A stretch of 64,000 nucleotides of DNA from Centroberyx gerrardi (GCF_048128805.1 NC_136010.1:22643980-22707979); one strand, 5' to 3'. Shown: positions 48,901-61,140, numbered from the stretch's first letter. Program-made: numbers and translations. Notes: a model not told the origin generated them from the letters alone.

Positions 48901-51900
48901 ATGCATATAAACAGAAAACGACCTTAACTGGGATATGAGATAGTATCTGTACTAATGTGTACCCGTTAATGAATTCACTGAGTCCTCCCTCTGGATCAAC
49001 AAAAACACTTGGTTATTAGTGCAATTGGTTATTAATACACAGCTTTTATGCAGTGCTTTTAGAGATACATTTACAAGACTGTGAAATGTCCTGTCAGGCA
49101 CAGGGTCTATGGCTAGGAGGTCTGATATTATTCCACTAGCCCTAATTTGAGTGTGAAGTGTCTATCTAATCCCCCCTGACAAAGTCTGAGATTACCTCCC
49201 CTATGAATGGCCTGATAATCTGCTCAGTGGTTAACGCAGAGTTCAGCGGTGTAGCATATCACCCACATACCTGAGGATGTGTTGAGGTGGGCCTCACTAC
49301 TGGACTTGACCACCCTGCCGTTGACCAGTTCGCCCTCCGTCTCCTCCTCCTGCACCTCCTGGAGGTCATGACCTTCTGCCCTGGGAGGGGCCAGTCTGTC
49401 TGACATCCGGCCTTCTGGCTCACCAGCCTCATTCTGCTGCTGCTGAGAGGACTGCGGGCAAAGGACCAATGAAAAGGGAAAAGAGCAGTTTAGTATCTCT
49501 CCATTCATTTCAGAGTGACTCAATATCCAAATGAGATCATAAATAACTGCCCGAAAGATTTATAGCTGATGTCACTGACAACAGAAATGGGTTGATATGC
49601 AAATGAAAAACATTATCAGCCCACTTCAGTTCAAGGCACATAGCCACCTGGTGATGTGTGGATGAGGAGTGCAGGCCTGATGGCAGTGATGAAGGGGGGG
49701 CGGGGGCCCCGAGGAAATCCTCGTCCTCCTCATCGTCGATGTCCCAGGCATCGTTGGTGCTGCGGGCGAACTCATGGAAACTAGAGGCCTTCTTAGACTT
49801 GAGGTTGTTGAATGTAGGCTTCGGGGTGTCCTTGGGAAACCTGCGAGAGAGAGAGAGAGGGAGGGAGAGACACAGAGAGAGAAAATAAAAGAATAACAAA
49901 AGTCTCATTGATGCGTCAGCACTGGGAGTTTAGGATTTAGAAAGTGTACAGAGATGATTAAACGATTAAAAGAGGCAGGCAGGCCTGGTGGATTCTCAGT
50001 CAAGACAGAATAAAAGGGACTTTTATGAGACTATGCACACAAAAGAAACAAGAACACAGACTGAAAATGTTGTAGGGAAAAAATAAGGCAGTAAAAGACA
50101 GCGCAGCAACACTCTAAAAGAGAATGAACAATGCCATTGTTAACACTGCATGACTGACAGTGGCACTAGCGCAATCCACGCATGTTCAAGGACTCAAAGC
50201 AAAGACAAAACAGCAGCAACAACAAACCAAGTAGACAATGGGAATGAAAGAAAAAGCGTTTCCATGTGGATGATACTCCATGCAGACCGGTTCTGTCGAG
50301 CACTTACGTGCGTCGCAAGCGTGGGTCGAGAGGTGGATGCTGCGCTCCATAAACAGGCTGTATACTGTAGAAGATGAGATATGAAAAGCTGTCATCCAAA
50401 TCTTTCACGTGGCCTGGTGCTGCTCGTCAACGACTTTTTTCGGCAGACCTACTCTACTCATCAATTATTATTCAAAGGAAAGCGGGCAGACCCCCCTTTC
50501 CCTGTCTATTATTTAACTATATTTGAATAGATGGAAAGCAGAAAGAAGTGGGTATTTGACTGCACCAGGGAGGCGGGGGAGGGTATGTTGCACTTTTCCC
50601 CTCATATTTTCCTTAAAACCTGTAGTTAAAAGGAGGGTGGATGCAACCTGGTAATTTGCTTGATCCCCTAAAATGACTCCCCTGAAGATAGCAGACAAGG
50701 ATCACAGCACAGAAAGCACCATGGCTGGAAATCAAACTTTGGCCCATGCATGGGGCTGGAGATCTGGCTGGCGTACAGACTGTGCCATACGGACGAGCCC
50801 AGTGTTATTACAGCCTGCGAATTAGGCTACACATTCAGCCTTCCTTTGATAGACGACTTCATTTTTAGCTCAGTTCCTCCCTCGTATTAAATAATATCTC
50901 TCCCTTGCTTTTGTAGATTGCGCTGTGATTAGTGTGTCTTGAACAGAATCGCTGAACAGCTTGCACGGCTACAGCATCGTCCGCCACCCTGTGGAGAGTA
51001 TCCTGTTCAGCGGATGCAAGCATCTTAATGCTCAGCCTCCATCCAATGCTCTGATGACCCACAGCAGACACAGTCAGAGTCGGAGGCTGGGACCTGGGCC
51101 AGAAACATGCTGCACTGACACTCGGGCTGCATTGTCAACAATGGTCCTTTCCTCATCACTTTTCCTTCATAGAAAGCCAAGGGCATTGGCCTCCTCCAGT
51201 GACCTCATTGACCCATTCACACTTCTGTGCTCCTCTGAAAAACGGTCAACAGGAATCAAGGCGGAAATGCACATATGTGCCTGTTTCAATGGGCAGGAAT
51301 CAGTTATTAGTCACACTCTTTCTTGTAAAAAAATAATTTGTTTATAAAACTAAAAACTGTCACTGGAAGGAGGCTTTAGGGAAAAGTTAAGGGAAGACCG
51401 CGTGGAGCCCAGGGTTTTTGCTTTCGTTGATAAGTACTCTATTTACAGATTGGAAACCAAGGGGATTTTCTAGTGATGTTTTTTCCATTCACCAAGGCAG
51501 TGGGCCAACACTAGTACTAATATTACCATTTATCCAAAACACTGTCTGTCACTGTGACAGAAATTAGACTTATCATAAGCCCTTCTTTCTAACACTGAGT
51601 AGCTTTTGTGTGAATAGCACAGAGCGACAAATATCATTAGATGGTGGATTTTGTCATACTGTGGCCTGTCTTGAATTGGCCTGAGGCTAAAAGATGTCAA
51701 CCTAATTCAGGTCATTTGCATGAATAAACTGACAGTAAGCCTGGTGGCTCAGAACTGGGTCTGTTCATTATCTGGCCCTGCCAGACTCCTTTGTTTACCA
51801 GCCTCGGACTTGTTTTATCAGGAGCAGCTCAAGGACAGGCAGTTGGTCTAGCTGGTTGCTTTCCTGTTCAAACATATGTTTGTGTTTGGGTTTCCAGCCT

Positions 51901-53460
51901 TCCACCCACCACAGTTTGAGAGAGATCAGGGTGTGTGACAAAGACGGACAACACCCTCTCCTTAGAGATCCTCTCTTCTCAGATTACCCCAAACAGACTG
52001 GCCCCTCTCCACTCCACCCGCTCTGCCATGCAGTTGTACTGGGCCAGGGCAGGAAGACGCCCACTGAGTCTTGACAGGCTCTCTCACACACAAACACATA
52101 TAGGCTTACAGACATGTAAACACACACACACAGGGACGAGTTTTCAGTTATCAGCTCTACTTTACCCATACTGCCCATGTGACCTAAGGCTACTAACATC
52201 ACATGGGTGCAGGTTAAGGAGAATAAAAGACAGGAGGATATGGGAATAGCTGCAGGCACTTAGTGTCCATTACGGCTCATTAATAAAACCTTCCATGACA
52301 GTTATGCCTATTGAGCAAGCTCTACAGGCTGAGACTAGACTAGGCTAGTAGGCCGTGACCTATGAAGTAATAACAATCCACAACACATGCTCCCTCCCAC
52401 CTAAGAAACATAATACTATTTTTGCCCTACTAACACAAAACATGATCTGTACTTTGTAATAAGCCAAGTATGTGTGGCAATCAAGTGTCTCTGTTAGTCA
52501 AAAGAAACTACAGCCTGATCAACTAGTTATTGTGGGTCAGCAGTCAGTCAGCTTGAAAGGGATTAGATAACTCAGTAATGAAACTGCAATGAAAAGAGGA
52601 TGTCTTTTATTCAACTACTCATGATTCATCTAACAAGACATTGAAAACCCACTCAATCAGCCACTGAGTTTACAAAATAAGCCCCACTCCTGCCTTGTTG
52701 TATCTGAGAAGATTGCACAATGACCTTCATTACGAGACTGTCATCTTCACTGTCAACTCCAACAATGTTGCAAGCTCCACGGCCATTTCTCTCTCAACAG
52801 ATACACTGTGTCACCCTTCTGAAGACAGAGGAAGCATATGGCAGACGATGCACGGACTATGACAGCTGACACCTCCACTTTGAGCTCTACAGACTACAGA
52901 GAGGGAATAGATGGAGGTGCCTCTGTCTCTTGGCTTGGGGCTAGCATGAAGACAAGCTGTGAAACCATAAGGCTTGGCGAGTTTTATTCACCACCCCCGT
53001 TGTGTGACGCAAACCAGACCCAGGCGAACCTGCAACACGGTTCAAAAGGTTGAACAGACACAACTACGACATGCTCAACTCAAATGAATAGCGCTAGAAT
53101 ATTCTAATAGGACTTGTAGTGTCAGTTTATAGTGACCTTATCGGTTTTTATGGTGTTTTTACTTCATATTGTATCACTATAATATTCCTATATTATCCCT
53201 ATAGGAACTTGCAGTGTGTCTGTGGTAGTCATTGTTTATGAGCTTATCCTACTTTAAAACATTCTATAGTATCACTATAGGCGAATATTCCTGTAGGGAC
53301 TTACGGTGTTACTTGATATTTGTATAGTAGGCTATCCTTCTAAAATGTATTACAGGACTACTATAATTCTTTGTCGTTAGGCTAGAGAGAGTCAGGAAAC
53401 CCACCTTCCGGGAACCTTTGCATTTCTCCTCCAAAAATTGATCCTGTTCTCGGTGGCCAT
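42980..53460 (-). CDS. tbc1d22b: TBC1 domain family member 22B (Rab GTPase-activating protein)
   Basis: TBC1D22B is a Golgi-associated Rab GAP. Exons on the minus strand are 53405-53460, 50308-50364, 49648-49840, 49271-49451, 48078-48245, 47395-47465, 46921-47049, 46667-46732, 45296-45410, 44762-44868, 44596-44671, 44200-44327, 43413-43508 and 42980-43108; phases are intact for 523 residues. The start is MATENRINFWRRNAKVPG, followed by SIQPVYGAQHPPLDPRL from the 57-bp exon 2. KKASSFHEFAR and DQNASGAPPMTVREK favour 22B over 22A. The TBC domain begins near residue 219. It carries both catalytic fingers: IHIDIPR (IxxDxxR arginine finger) and YVQG (YxQ glutamine finger), then FAFRWMNNLLMRELPL and a C-terminus ADAPNHYKR. 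Active GAP function is expected. Confidence 0.95.
43741..44030. mobile_element. SINE-like interspersed repeat in tbc1d22b intron 12
   Basis: TTTAACCAGGCAAGTTGACTA at the left and ATGTGAACCGGCAACCCTCC at the right match a repeat layout I recognise from fish genomes. It has a tRNA-like GTGAACCGGCAACC segment. Limits are approximate and class is uncertain. Confidence 0.5.
45411..46666. other. tbc1d22b intron 8
   Basis: This intron contains an open minus-strand frame of 158 codons (46031-46507) and a plus-strand one near 45372-45764. Neither shows a domain or splice context. The segment around 46380-46480 (GTTCACACTGCCCAATTAC on the minus strand) resembles the edge of a fish DNA transposon. Confidence 0.35.
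48290..48770. repeat. Dispersed fish repeat in tbc1d22b intron 4
   Basis: It starts with an AT-rich run and TTTATTTGTACTGCACTTTT, then AAAGTGCTTTA, then blocks GGTTGGTCCAGAGCCTAGAG and AAGCCTGGACTTGTG. I recognise this order from a very abundant teleost interspersed repeat but cannot assign its class. A short relative lies at 7540-7670. Confidence 0.55.
50365..53404. other. tbc1d22b intron 1 (about 3 kb)
   Basis: The largest intron of the gene. I looked for coding exons on both strands and found none convincing. The 53090-53360 part is a diverged tandem repeat listed separately. Confidence 0.5.
53090..53360. repeat. Diverged tandem repeat, about three units of 85-100 bp
   Basis: Recurring blocks are AATATTCCTAT or AATATTCCTGT, then AGGAACTTGCAGTGT or AGGGACTTACGGTGT, then TATCACTATA. 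Units are far from identical, so the array is old. It lies directly beside tbc1d22b exon 1. Confidence 0.6.
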
Positions 53461-53660
53461 GCTCGGATAACACAAATCCCCTCAGACCGACACCGAGGGC
53501 GGATTCTCGCACGAACAAACCATCGGGAAACCGTTTCCGCGTTTCACCGGCGACACTGTAGCCCCGCTCCGCTCCTTCTGCTCTATCTCCTCCTGAGTTT
53601 AGACCGCCAGGAGACAATGTTATTTTGTTTTCTATTACGATGATGTGTGATACGGAGCGC

Positions 53661-53745
53661 TGGAGGTCGCCATCTTGGAGTACACCAACGGAGGCGTACG
53701 ATTGGCGGGCGGGTCTAACAGGTGCAGAGAAACTGACCAATAGAA
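53661..53745 (-). promoter_or_regulatory. tbc1d22b: tbc1d22b promoter elements (YY1 core, two CCAAT boxes)
   Basis: GCCATCTTGG at about 53669 contains a YY1 core. GATTGGC at about 53700 and ACCAATAG at about 53737 give two CCAAT boxes in opposite orientation. The arrangement lies 200-280 bases upstream of the start and is typical of TATA-less housekeeping promoters. Confidence 0.5.
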
Positions 53746-53770
53746 AACGCCCCTAGAATGACAGTCAGAG

Positions 53771-53900
53771 ATGCTCAACGATCCACATTACACTCACACA
53801 AAGACATGTGGGATGAATTGCAAACTTTGTAATGATGGGGGGAAGTTTGTTAAAAAGCTACAGTATGTCACCAACTGGATAAAGTCCCAGTGCTTCCCAG
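53771..53900 (+). other. Candidate divergent first exon, function unknown
   Basis: A plus-strand ATG at 53771 opens 43 codons (MLNDPHYTHTKTCG, then four Cys) that run into a CCCAG|GTAATA donor at about 53900/53901. It sits just beyond the tbc1d22b promoter in divergent orientation. A possible partner acceptor (TTTTTTCCACCAG) lies at about 54169 and would give a short frame with a stop. No homologue is recognised. It may be a noncoding divergent transcript or chance. Confidence 0.2.
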
Positions 53901-54662
53901 GTAATATTGCCTATTTGTTATTGACTTGCGATTTGACAAAGATGCGCAGCAGGTTAATCAGTTTTAAGCAATTTGTAAGTCTGAAATAGTAACCTAGTAC
54001 AATAAAGAACTGCCTCATGTTCAAGTGTCATCTGCAATTATTAGGCCTACAAACATTATTTACAGCTGTTTGCCAGGCAATCAGAAAAATCAAAATATCT
54101 CATTTGTCATTGCTCAATAAAAGCTCCTGATTTGATGCTGAATAATACTTCTCTGTTTTTTCCACCAGGCACTGCATCTAGCGCCTCTGTCCACATGAGG
54201 GCAGGCATTTTCTGCTGCCACAGCACATTGCTGGGAGAGACACCTAGCCAAAATGAAACCAGTTGAACCACTGTGTATTTACTGTAAATGTTTGGAAAAA
54301 GTGAGTTGTACATTTGTGGTGCTCATTACATGTCAACAGCAGATAGCTGACAGCACAGATGTCATGCGACCATTCGTTGTATAAATGATGGTACAAATAT
54401 GTGCAGTGAAGGAAATGAACCAGAGGGGCTAGTCATTGTTGTTGATGAACTAAGTTGCTTTAATTGCTTTTGTGAAATTTACTTTATGTTATTCACTGAC
54501 TGATTCAATGCCCCCAATGACACACAGAGAGCACCCACTTTAAAGTCCACTTTTTCATATTCAAACACAGGCAAATTGAGCTTTTGGAGGCATGAGTTAG
54601 TTTCGTTTTACATGCCAGTCTGTATTTGAATTGCAGGTGCTCTCCTATGTCTGTTTGTTTAG

Positions 54663-54734
54663 GGAAATCACTGCAACTCCCCACCTGTCTTCAACTCTCC
54701 CAGCGCTCCACAAACTTCAACTGACAAAATCCAG
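54663..54734 (+). other. Candidate exon, unidentified plus-strand transcript
   Basis: 72 bases are bounded by TGTTTGTTTAG and CAG|GTGAGA. One frame is open (EITATPHLSSTLPALHKL) and joins in phase to the next candidate at 56145. No family was recognised. Confidence 0.2.
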
Positions 54735-56144
54735 GTGAGACTTTTTAAATTTCACTCTCACTTTCCCCTTAGACCTATCTTTCTTCTAATCTGTTAGTAT
54801 TTTTTACAGTTTGTGAACAAATTGATTTTGTATATCATGATGAGTAGAGAATAGTTCCACTCACACTCATATTTCCTGTGGTTATCCATTTGTAATGACA
54901 GAGGCAAAAAAAACTTTTGGAAACTCTCTCAAACTTTTTGCCCTTCCCTGAAGCGGGTCTTGTGACTTCTTTTCTGCTCCATTCATTTTGATATGGTCAA
55001 CTTGTTAAGGAAAACAGGGGTGTGAAACGAGCAGGCGGAGAGGAGATACACTGATACAGTCACAAGACGGGACAATAAGGAGCTGTGTGTGGGACTGCTG
55101 GTCTGCCTGGGGCACAACAGTTTGTCAGGCGGCATTCTAGAGTTACTTTGAACTTTCAGCCCATCAGAGCAACATGGCTATTTATTTATTTTCTCAGAAA
55201 TGGCAGACAATCTCTCTCTCCTCTGAGTATAGACTCAAAATTAAGTGTCTATGTTTTTGCAGAATCTGAGGGAAGCTTTGATATTTTTTTGGTATATTTT
55301 GCTTTGGGGGTTTAGAGGCAAATATAACTTTTAACTTCAAACCCTGGATTCAAAAATATAAAAAAAGAGGAGTTTCATAGGAATGTTTTCAACTGCGATC
55401 TCTCTTTTTTGTAGAGTATGTTTAAGATATCTAGTTTTCCAGAGTAACAACTTTGCCATGGCACATGCTCAGTAGAGTTGAAGCCCCCAGCCATATTTTG
55501 GTTTGTGTGACCCCCCTTGTCTGGCTTTCCCTCTCACCCCTGAAAGGCTAGCATTGTGACTTTTTCTCTTCCTGAATGCTTAAGTGGCAACAAAACCACC
55601 CCGACAGCATTCTTTGAGAAAAGAGGAACTTTTTCTTTTGTCGTCCTGTCATCGTGTTGGATGTTTAAGAGTTTTTCTAAAAGTTTAGAGAACAAAGAGG
55701 GGAGGGAGTTACAGCTAAAACCATTTGTAAAAAGTTGCTCAAAACTTTGTGAGAAGTTCTGAAAAGTCAGATTAGAACACTTAGGTTAACTGTAAGCTTA
55801 TTCAGAGCTTTTTTCAGAAGAGGTAAGTTTTTTTCTTACATGTTATTTATGTAAACTGCTTAATAAAATAAATGTTTGCTAAGTAGTTCAAATATTTTTG
55901 GGGGTAAAAGTTTTATCCGACCACATGAACCTTAAGAGATCATTGTTGTGTTGGCATGGAGAGATGAATGGAAATTTTTTTTACCAGCCTGCATGGCTTT
56001 TTATAATGACACAACTTATTATCAATAATAATTTACTTTGTCAGGATAATCGCAGAAAATGAGCAGTCAGTGATAGTGTTGATAACATAACTATACTGTG
56101 ACAGACAAAAGGAAAGAAATCCAACTTTTGTGCTTCTTCTCCAG

Positions 56145-56260
56145 GCACATGGTGATGTGTAGCCGAGTTCTTCATCTCAAGGTCAAAGAGTCATTTATAG
56201 CTGCACTCACACACCCCGCCTGTGACCAGGGCATGGAGGACTGTGAATTCTCTGAGAAAG
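56145..56260 (+). other. Candidate exon, unidentified plus-strand transcript
   Basis: 116 bases are bounded by a strong acceptor (TGTGCTTCTTCTCCAG) and donor (GAGAAAG|GTAAGA). One frame is open (HMVMCSRVLHLKVKESFIAA onward). The exon enters in phase 2 and leaves in phase 1, which fits both neighbours. No family was recognised. Confidence 0.28.
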
Positions 56261-56274
56261 GTAAGATAGAGGCC

Positions 56275-56280
<6 letters not shown>

Positions 56281-56316
<36 letters not shown>
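56281..56316. repeat. (TG)n microsatellite
   Basis: A pure TG run of about 36 bases lies 20 bases after the candidate donor at 56260. Confidence 0.95.
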
Positions 56317-56317
<1 letters not shown>

Positions 56318-57636
56318 AAGCGTGAATTCATGCGCAGTACATGTGATCATTGACCCTTCTTCCCTCATACCTTACCACACCATAGCTCTACAATGTATAG
56401 ACTTCTCTACATAGCTGATTCCTACACCTGCCACGTGTCTCTATAGCCTTCATACAAGTCTACCATCATGAAGCTATCATGCATATACTCTATTTCTACT
56501 GCAGCTGTGGCTGCTACCGGATTTTCCCTCTAATAAATATAGCTTTATAGTAATAGTAATAGAATCAGTTTTCTGGTAACGCAAAACTGTATGTAAATCA
56601 ACTTATTTGCCAGATCACATTTTGCACATTCTGATAGCGGAATAGAGGACTAATTCTGAATTTTATGAATTTTCTGAGTGAGGGTGCAGCAGTAATTCAT
56701 AGTTGCATGCATTAAAACGTGACAGTTCCATGAAGGCTCCATCTGTACGCATGAGGGCTCACACAATCTCATCATATATAAGACTACATAAGAATACATA
56801 AGACTAGAATCATGGATCATGGTTAGAGACAATATAGAGGAAAACCACGGCGAGCTCATGGTAGGTTATAGGATGATCCTCTAAGATAGAAGGCTAAGAG
56901 CGCAGCGCTGGTGTGACTCGGTTCAGTTGCCGCTGTGAGCTCACACATGGCTGATGACCTTCTGGGTGTGTAGCGCCTGACCCCGGATCAGATTGAGGTT
57001 ACTGTGCGTTTTACACCCCAGTGCCTACCTATGGCGCATTAATCCTCAGATCGTATTGTCTAACGCGGTGTGTAAATCTGCGGACTGCACAGCTGACCCG
57101 CGCTCTCCTTCAGTGCCAGGCGGTGCTCGGCCCTCACTGTTACTGCTGGTGACGAGAAATATTCTTTTTTTTTTGTATTTGATCTTCAGGAAGGAAGGCA
57201 AGGTCTTCCACCCTGTAAAGTTACCTTCATAGAAGCTATTATATATTGAGTAATCCAGTCATGCTGTGTGCATTTGTATTCAGTAAAGGTATAAATGTAT
57301 TCTGCATAGCTGACTGAAACAAACCTGTGCTACTGAGTAGGGTTGGGTACGAGTGGAAATGTTTCAATACCAACTCTATTTACTTCAAATTCAATACTGG
57401 CTCTAGGACGATACTTTTTTCATTATCTTTCTGCATGAAAGCACATTTTTTATGCAAGAGAGTAAATTATTTTCTTTTCAGCATTTGTATTTGGCTTTTG
57501 GTGATGATGTTTTTGTAGATGATGATGTTGTTTTTGCATCGTATGCGCCACCATACAAGACTGCTGTATAGAGGAGGGCGAGGTTGACTGGCAGGAGAAG
57601 TTGTATGGGGGCCAGAAAATGAAGTGGAAATGAAGT

Positions 57637-57646
57637 GTGTGTGTGA

Positions 57647-57693
<47 letters not shown>
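57637..57693. repeat. Compound (TG)n(GA)n microsatellite
   Basis: A TG run passes directly into a GA run. A further GA run lies at 57785-57810. Confidence 0.95.
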
Positions 57694-57698
<5 letters not shown>

Positions 57699-57947
57699 AA
57701 GGAGAAAGTTTATATGCATACTGGACATGCATCTACATAAATATATGTTTTTGTTTTGGAGCAAGCGTGTGCATGTGCAGTGGGGAGAGAAAGAGAGAGA
57801 GAGAGAGAGAATGTGTGTTGTGGTGTGCACTTATCGTAAAACAACCCTTTAGACAAGGTGTGACAGTGTTTACTGCTCCTCTGCTTTTAGCAAATATCCA
57901 TCGTTACCTCTGTGTCGTTATCACCCTGCTTATTATGCATTCACAAA

Positions 57948-57949
<2 letters not shown>

Positions 57950-57992
<43 letters not shown>
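57950..57992. repeat. (CA)n microsatellite
   Basis: A pure run of about 42 bases. Confidence 0.95.
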
Positions 57993-57994
<2 letters not shown>

Positions 57995-58317
57995 AGAAAT
58001 TAACACACATAAACAAGGAAACCGCTTCCTGTACTCATTCCAATTGACACACTCAGTTTAGCTTTGTGGGAGATTGTGTGAGTTTGTATGTGCATCTGCG
58101 GGTGTGTGCGTGCACATGCATCAGTGTGTGCGTGAGTGTGTGAGCGAGTGTGTGCCCAGTAGACTGAGTTATGAGCGTGAATGGAGTGAATGGTATTTGA
58201 CCATGTGCATTGTGCTTTATGAGATGAGCAGGCTTTAATGACTCTGTCACCAGTAAATGGGCTCTGATTTGTAGCACAGCTGTCGTTCCACACTCTGATC
58301 AACTCAGGCCTTCTGGA

Positions 58318-58318
<1 letters not shown>

Positions 58319-58352
<34 letters not shown>
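58319..58352. repeat. (CA)n microsatellite
   Basis: A pure run of about 34 bases. Confidence 0.95.
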
Positions 58353-58357
<5 letters not shown>

Positions 58358-58699
58358 TTTGCAAATATTCAGTGCACACCCCACACCTAAACATCCATAT
58401 TAAACCATACATGCTCATGCTGGGGTTCATGTAGATTGGGATCCTGGCACAAACAGTCTCATTAACTCGTGTTGTCGATATGGGTCTAAGTAATTGCAAT
58501 CTTAGGTCTAATCAGAGAGAAATTACAGCCGTTCAGATGTAGGCAGCAGTCAGACATTAGATCTCATATCCAATCAATGTACCTATTCCTCAGAGAGGCC
58601 TCCGATCTATACATGTTATGGATGGGGCGGATTTGATTCCATTGTTCTTGTGGATATAGCACAGATTGAGTTCTGCTGTTCATGAACATACGGTGCAGA

Positions 58700-58932
58700 T
58701 GCAGCGGAGGGGCTGTGGGTGGAGCGGAGTTGGGAGCCCGTCCTTCAACCAGAGGACCTGAGTGGGTTCAAGCCCCATGTTGCCAAGCATCCGCCCTGCT
58801 GAAGTGTCCTTGAGCAAGACGCTGAATCTCTACCGGCTCCAGGGACGCCGCTCTCTAGCTGAACCTGCATCCTCCGTGTGGTGGGAGGCAAGTGGAAAGA
58901 CAATTTCCCTATGGGGATCAATAAAATATATC
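58700..58932 (+). mobile_element. tRNA-derived SINE
   Basis: The tRNA-like head contains CAACCAGAGGACCTGAGTG and a pol III B box GGGTTCAAGCCCC. The body has the fish-SINE phrase GAAGTGTCCTTGAGCAAGAC. The tail ends CCCTATGGGGATCAATAAA. The A box is diverged. No clear duplication was found. Confidence 0.75.
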
Positions 58933-60254
58933 ACGCTACTGCATTGGTAATATCTTCCTCGGCTGGGGGGGAGGGTCTGGTTCAGGTTTAGTTTCCCCTG
59001 TAAGAGAGGGAATCTGATGCTGGTTGTGTCGCATAAACATGCTGCATTCATTAACACATGCACATTTGCCCTTGCAAACATATTGCATGTGTCAGGTGAA
59101 AACCTCTAAACACCAATATTTTCATGTCAACTGGAATTGAAGAATTACACGGTGATACAATTTTTATGACTTTTGCGCTTATGAAACCCTTTCAAAACTA
59201 TATTGTTGGTAACTTAAAAAAAAAAGTTTTTCTTAATTTTCTTAATTGCTGAAAAGTCGCAGGGATTTTAACAATATAAGCCACCTCTTTTAACCTGGAT
59301 TCAAAATGTTTTTTTTCCCCTTTTCTGAAACAGGGAGGGCAGTCCAGCCTTGTTTTAATATTTCATAGATTTTCAGTACAAGTTTATGTTGTTAGAGCTG
59401 CTGTTTGCTGCCTGCCAAGTGCTGGGATGAAAGATTGTTATTATAACCTTCCACCAGCAGATGTCCCTGTTGCAAAGTATTTACTGCGTCTGCCTGGCTC
59501 AGAGTCCACAGTATTTTCAACCTTTCACTCTGTGCCATCCAGCTCTCTCCCCTCTTCATTTCACTGCATCAACTTCACAGACATTCAAATGTTTCCATGG
59601 ATCTACCTTGCTATCTTGTTTACATGACATGCTCAGAGCATGGCTTATTGAAAATGTAACAGGTGTGCCCTTTGGATGTCAGGGAAATGTCAGTGCAATC
59701 TCATGTGGGTGTGTATGAAGTGTGCGTTTGTGTGAATTTGTGGCCGACCTGTATATTATCGAGTTTGAAATGATTTTCTTACTCCATCTTCTGCTCAATG
59801 CCACGTTCTTTTTGTCTGCGTCTGTCCCTCTCTTCGACTCGCTCGCTCTCTCATCTACTTCTCTCTGTTCATTTAGCGGATAGCTGCAGCAGCGATTCCA
59901 CTCATGTATGCTGCACCTTGTTGACTTTAGCCTCATTAGAAGGCCAAATGAATATGACGAGTTGTGACATTAGGCTACAGCTGGAACAAATGGGCCAGCC
60001 GCTCACTACCCAGCCTGGCCAATTTCTCTCTCTCCCGCTCTCACACACACATGTACATGCGCACGCTTATTTTTCGAGGGAGGGCTGGTGGGGTTGATGG
60101 GTTTGCAACAATATTGGAAATGTAGATGGGCCTGTGTTTTGAATTGGATTGCACGCTTTGATGCAGAGACAGATTGTAAACTGTGATTTTATTAAATCCT
60201 TCATTAGGATTCATCAGTGAGATTGGATCAGAAAAAGGTCACTGTGCAGATGCG

Positions 60255-60384
60255 CCCCCCCCCCCCCCCCCCCCCTCTCCTCTGCCTCCTCTTTCCTCCA
60301 TCCCCGTGATATACCCTCCTCCCTCTTCTCGCTTGTTTACCCCTCTCTCTATTTCCACTCTGCAAAGCATAGGGGACTTGCTCT

Positions 60385-60425
<41 letters not shown>

Positions 60426-60465
60426 TTTCTCGCTCTCTCTTTCCCCCCCTCTAGCCCTTGCCCGA
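60255..60465. repeat. Poly-C run and polypyrimidine tract
   Basis: 21 consecutive C bases (60255-60275) open a CT-rich stretch that includes a clean (TC)n run at 60389-60419. The minus strand is G-rich and purine-rich. Confidence 0.9.
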
Positions 60466-60892
60466 AACAAATTTGCTGTGAAAATGGGGAAAAATGATCA
60501 TCATGGGCCTGGTAGAGAAACACAAGGTGAAAGTGACATTATCCCCCCCACCCTCCGCCGCCTCCTCCTCCTCCTCACAGCCATCTAGGCTGGCGCCAGT
60601 GGGACGGCTGTGCCACAAATCATTTGTATACTCTCATTTCTGCGAGCGGCCCGCGATGTTGCTTACTGCTTAGCGAGCAGATGACTTTCAGAAAGAAGAG
60701 TGAATTGGGAGGGAGGGATGAAGAGGTGGGGGGGATGAGGAGAGAGGAGCAGGAGGGGGAGGAGGAGGGGGAGGTGTGGCAATTTGCCGGCGTGCGAGGA
60801 CGTCTGTGGGAGTTGGATCTGAAATTGAGAGGGAAATTGTGTGCGCCATATGTCAAGTTCTGCAAAGGAGGTTTTCATTGTGCACCTATATT

Positions 60893-60938
60893 GTGTGTGT
60901 GTACGTGTGTGTGTGTGTGTGTGTACGTGTGTGTGTGC
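60893..60938. repeat. (TG)n microsatellite, interrupted
   Basis: Three TG runs separated by TACG. Confidence 0.9.
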
Positions 60939-61098
60939 TTTCTGTTTCAGAATGAAGCATCTGGGTTGTTTATTGAATCACCTTAGCCATTGTCTGCATT
61001 CCCCACTATTATCACTGAAAGAGCTGCAGCCCCCCTTAACAACAAGGAAATGGGAATTGTGGCTGTAGCTAGTGTTTGGTCATCTCTCTCTCACACGT

Positions 61099-61099
<1 letters not shown>

Positions 61100-61138
<39 letters not shown>
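61100..61138. repeat. (CA)n microsatellite
   Basis: A pure run of about 39 bases. Confidence 0.95.
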
Positions 61139-61140
<2 letters not shown>

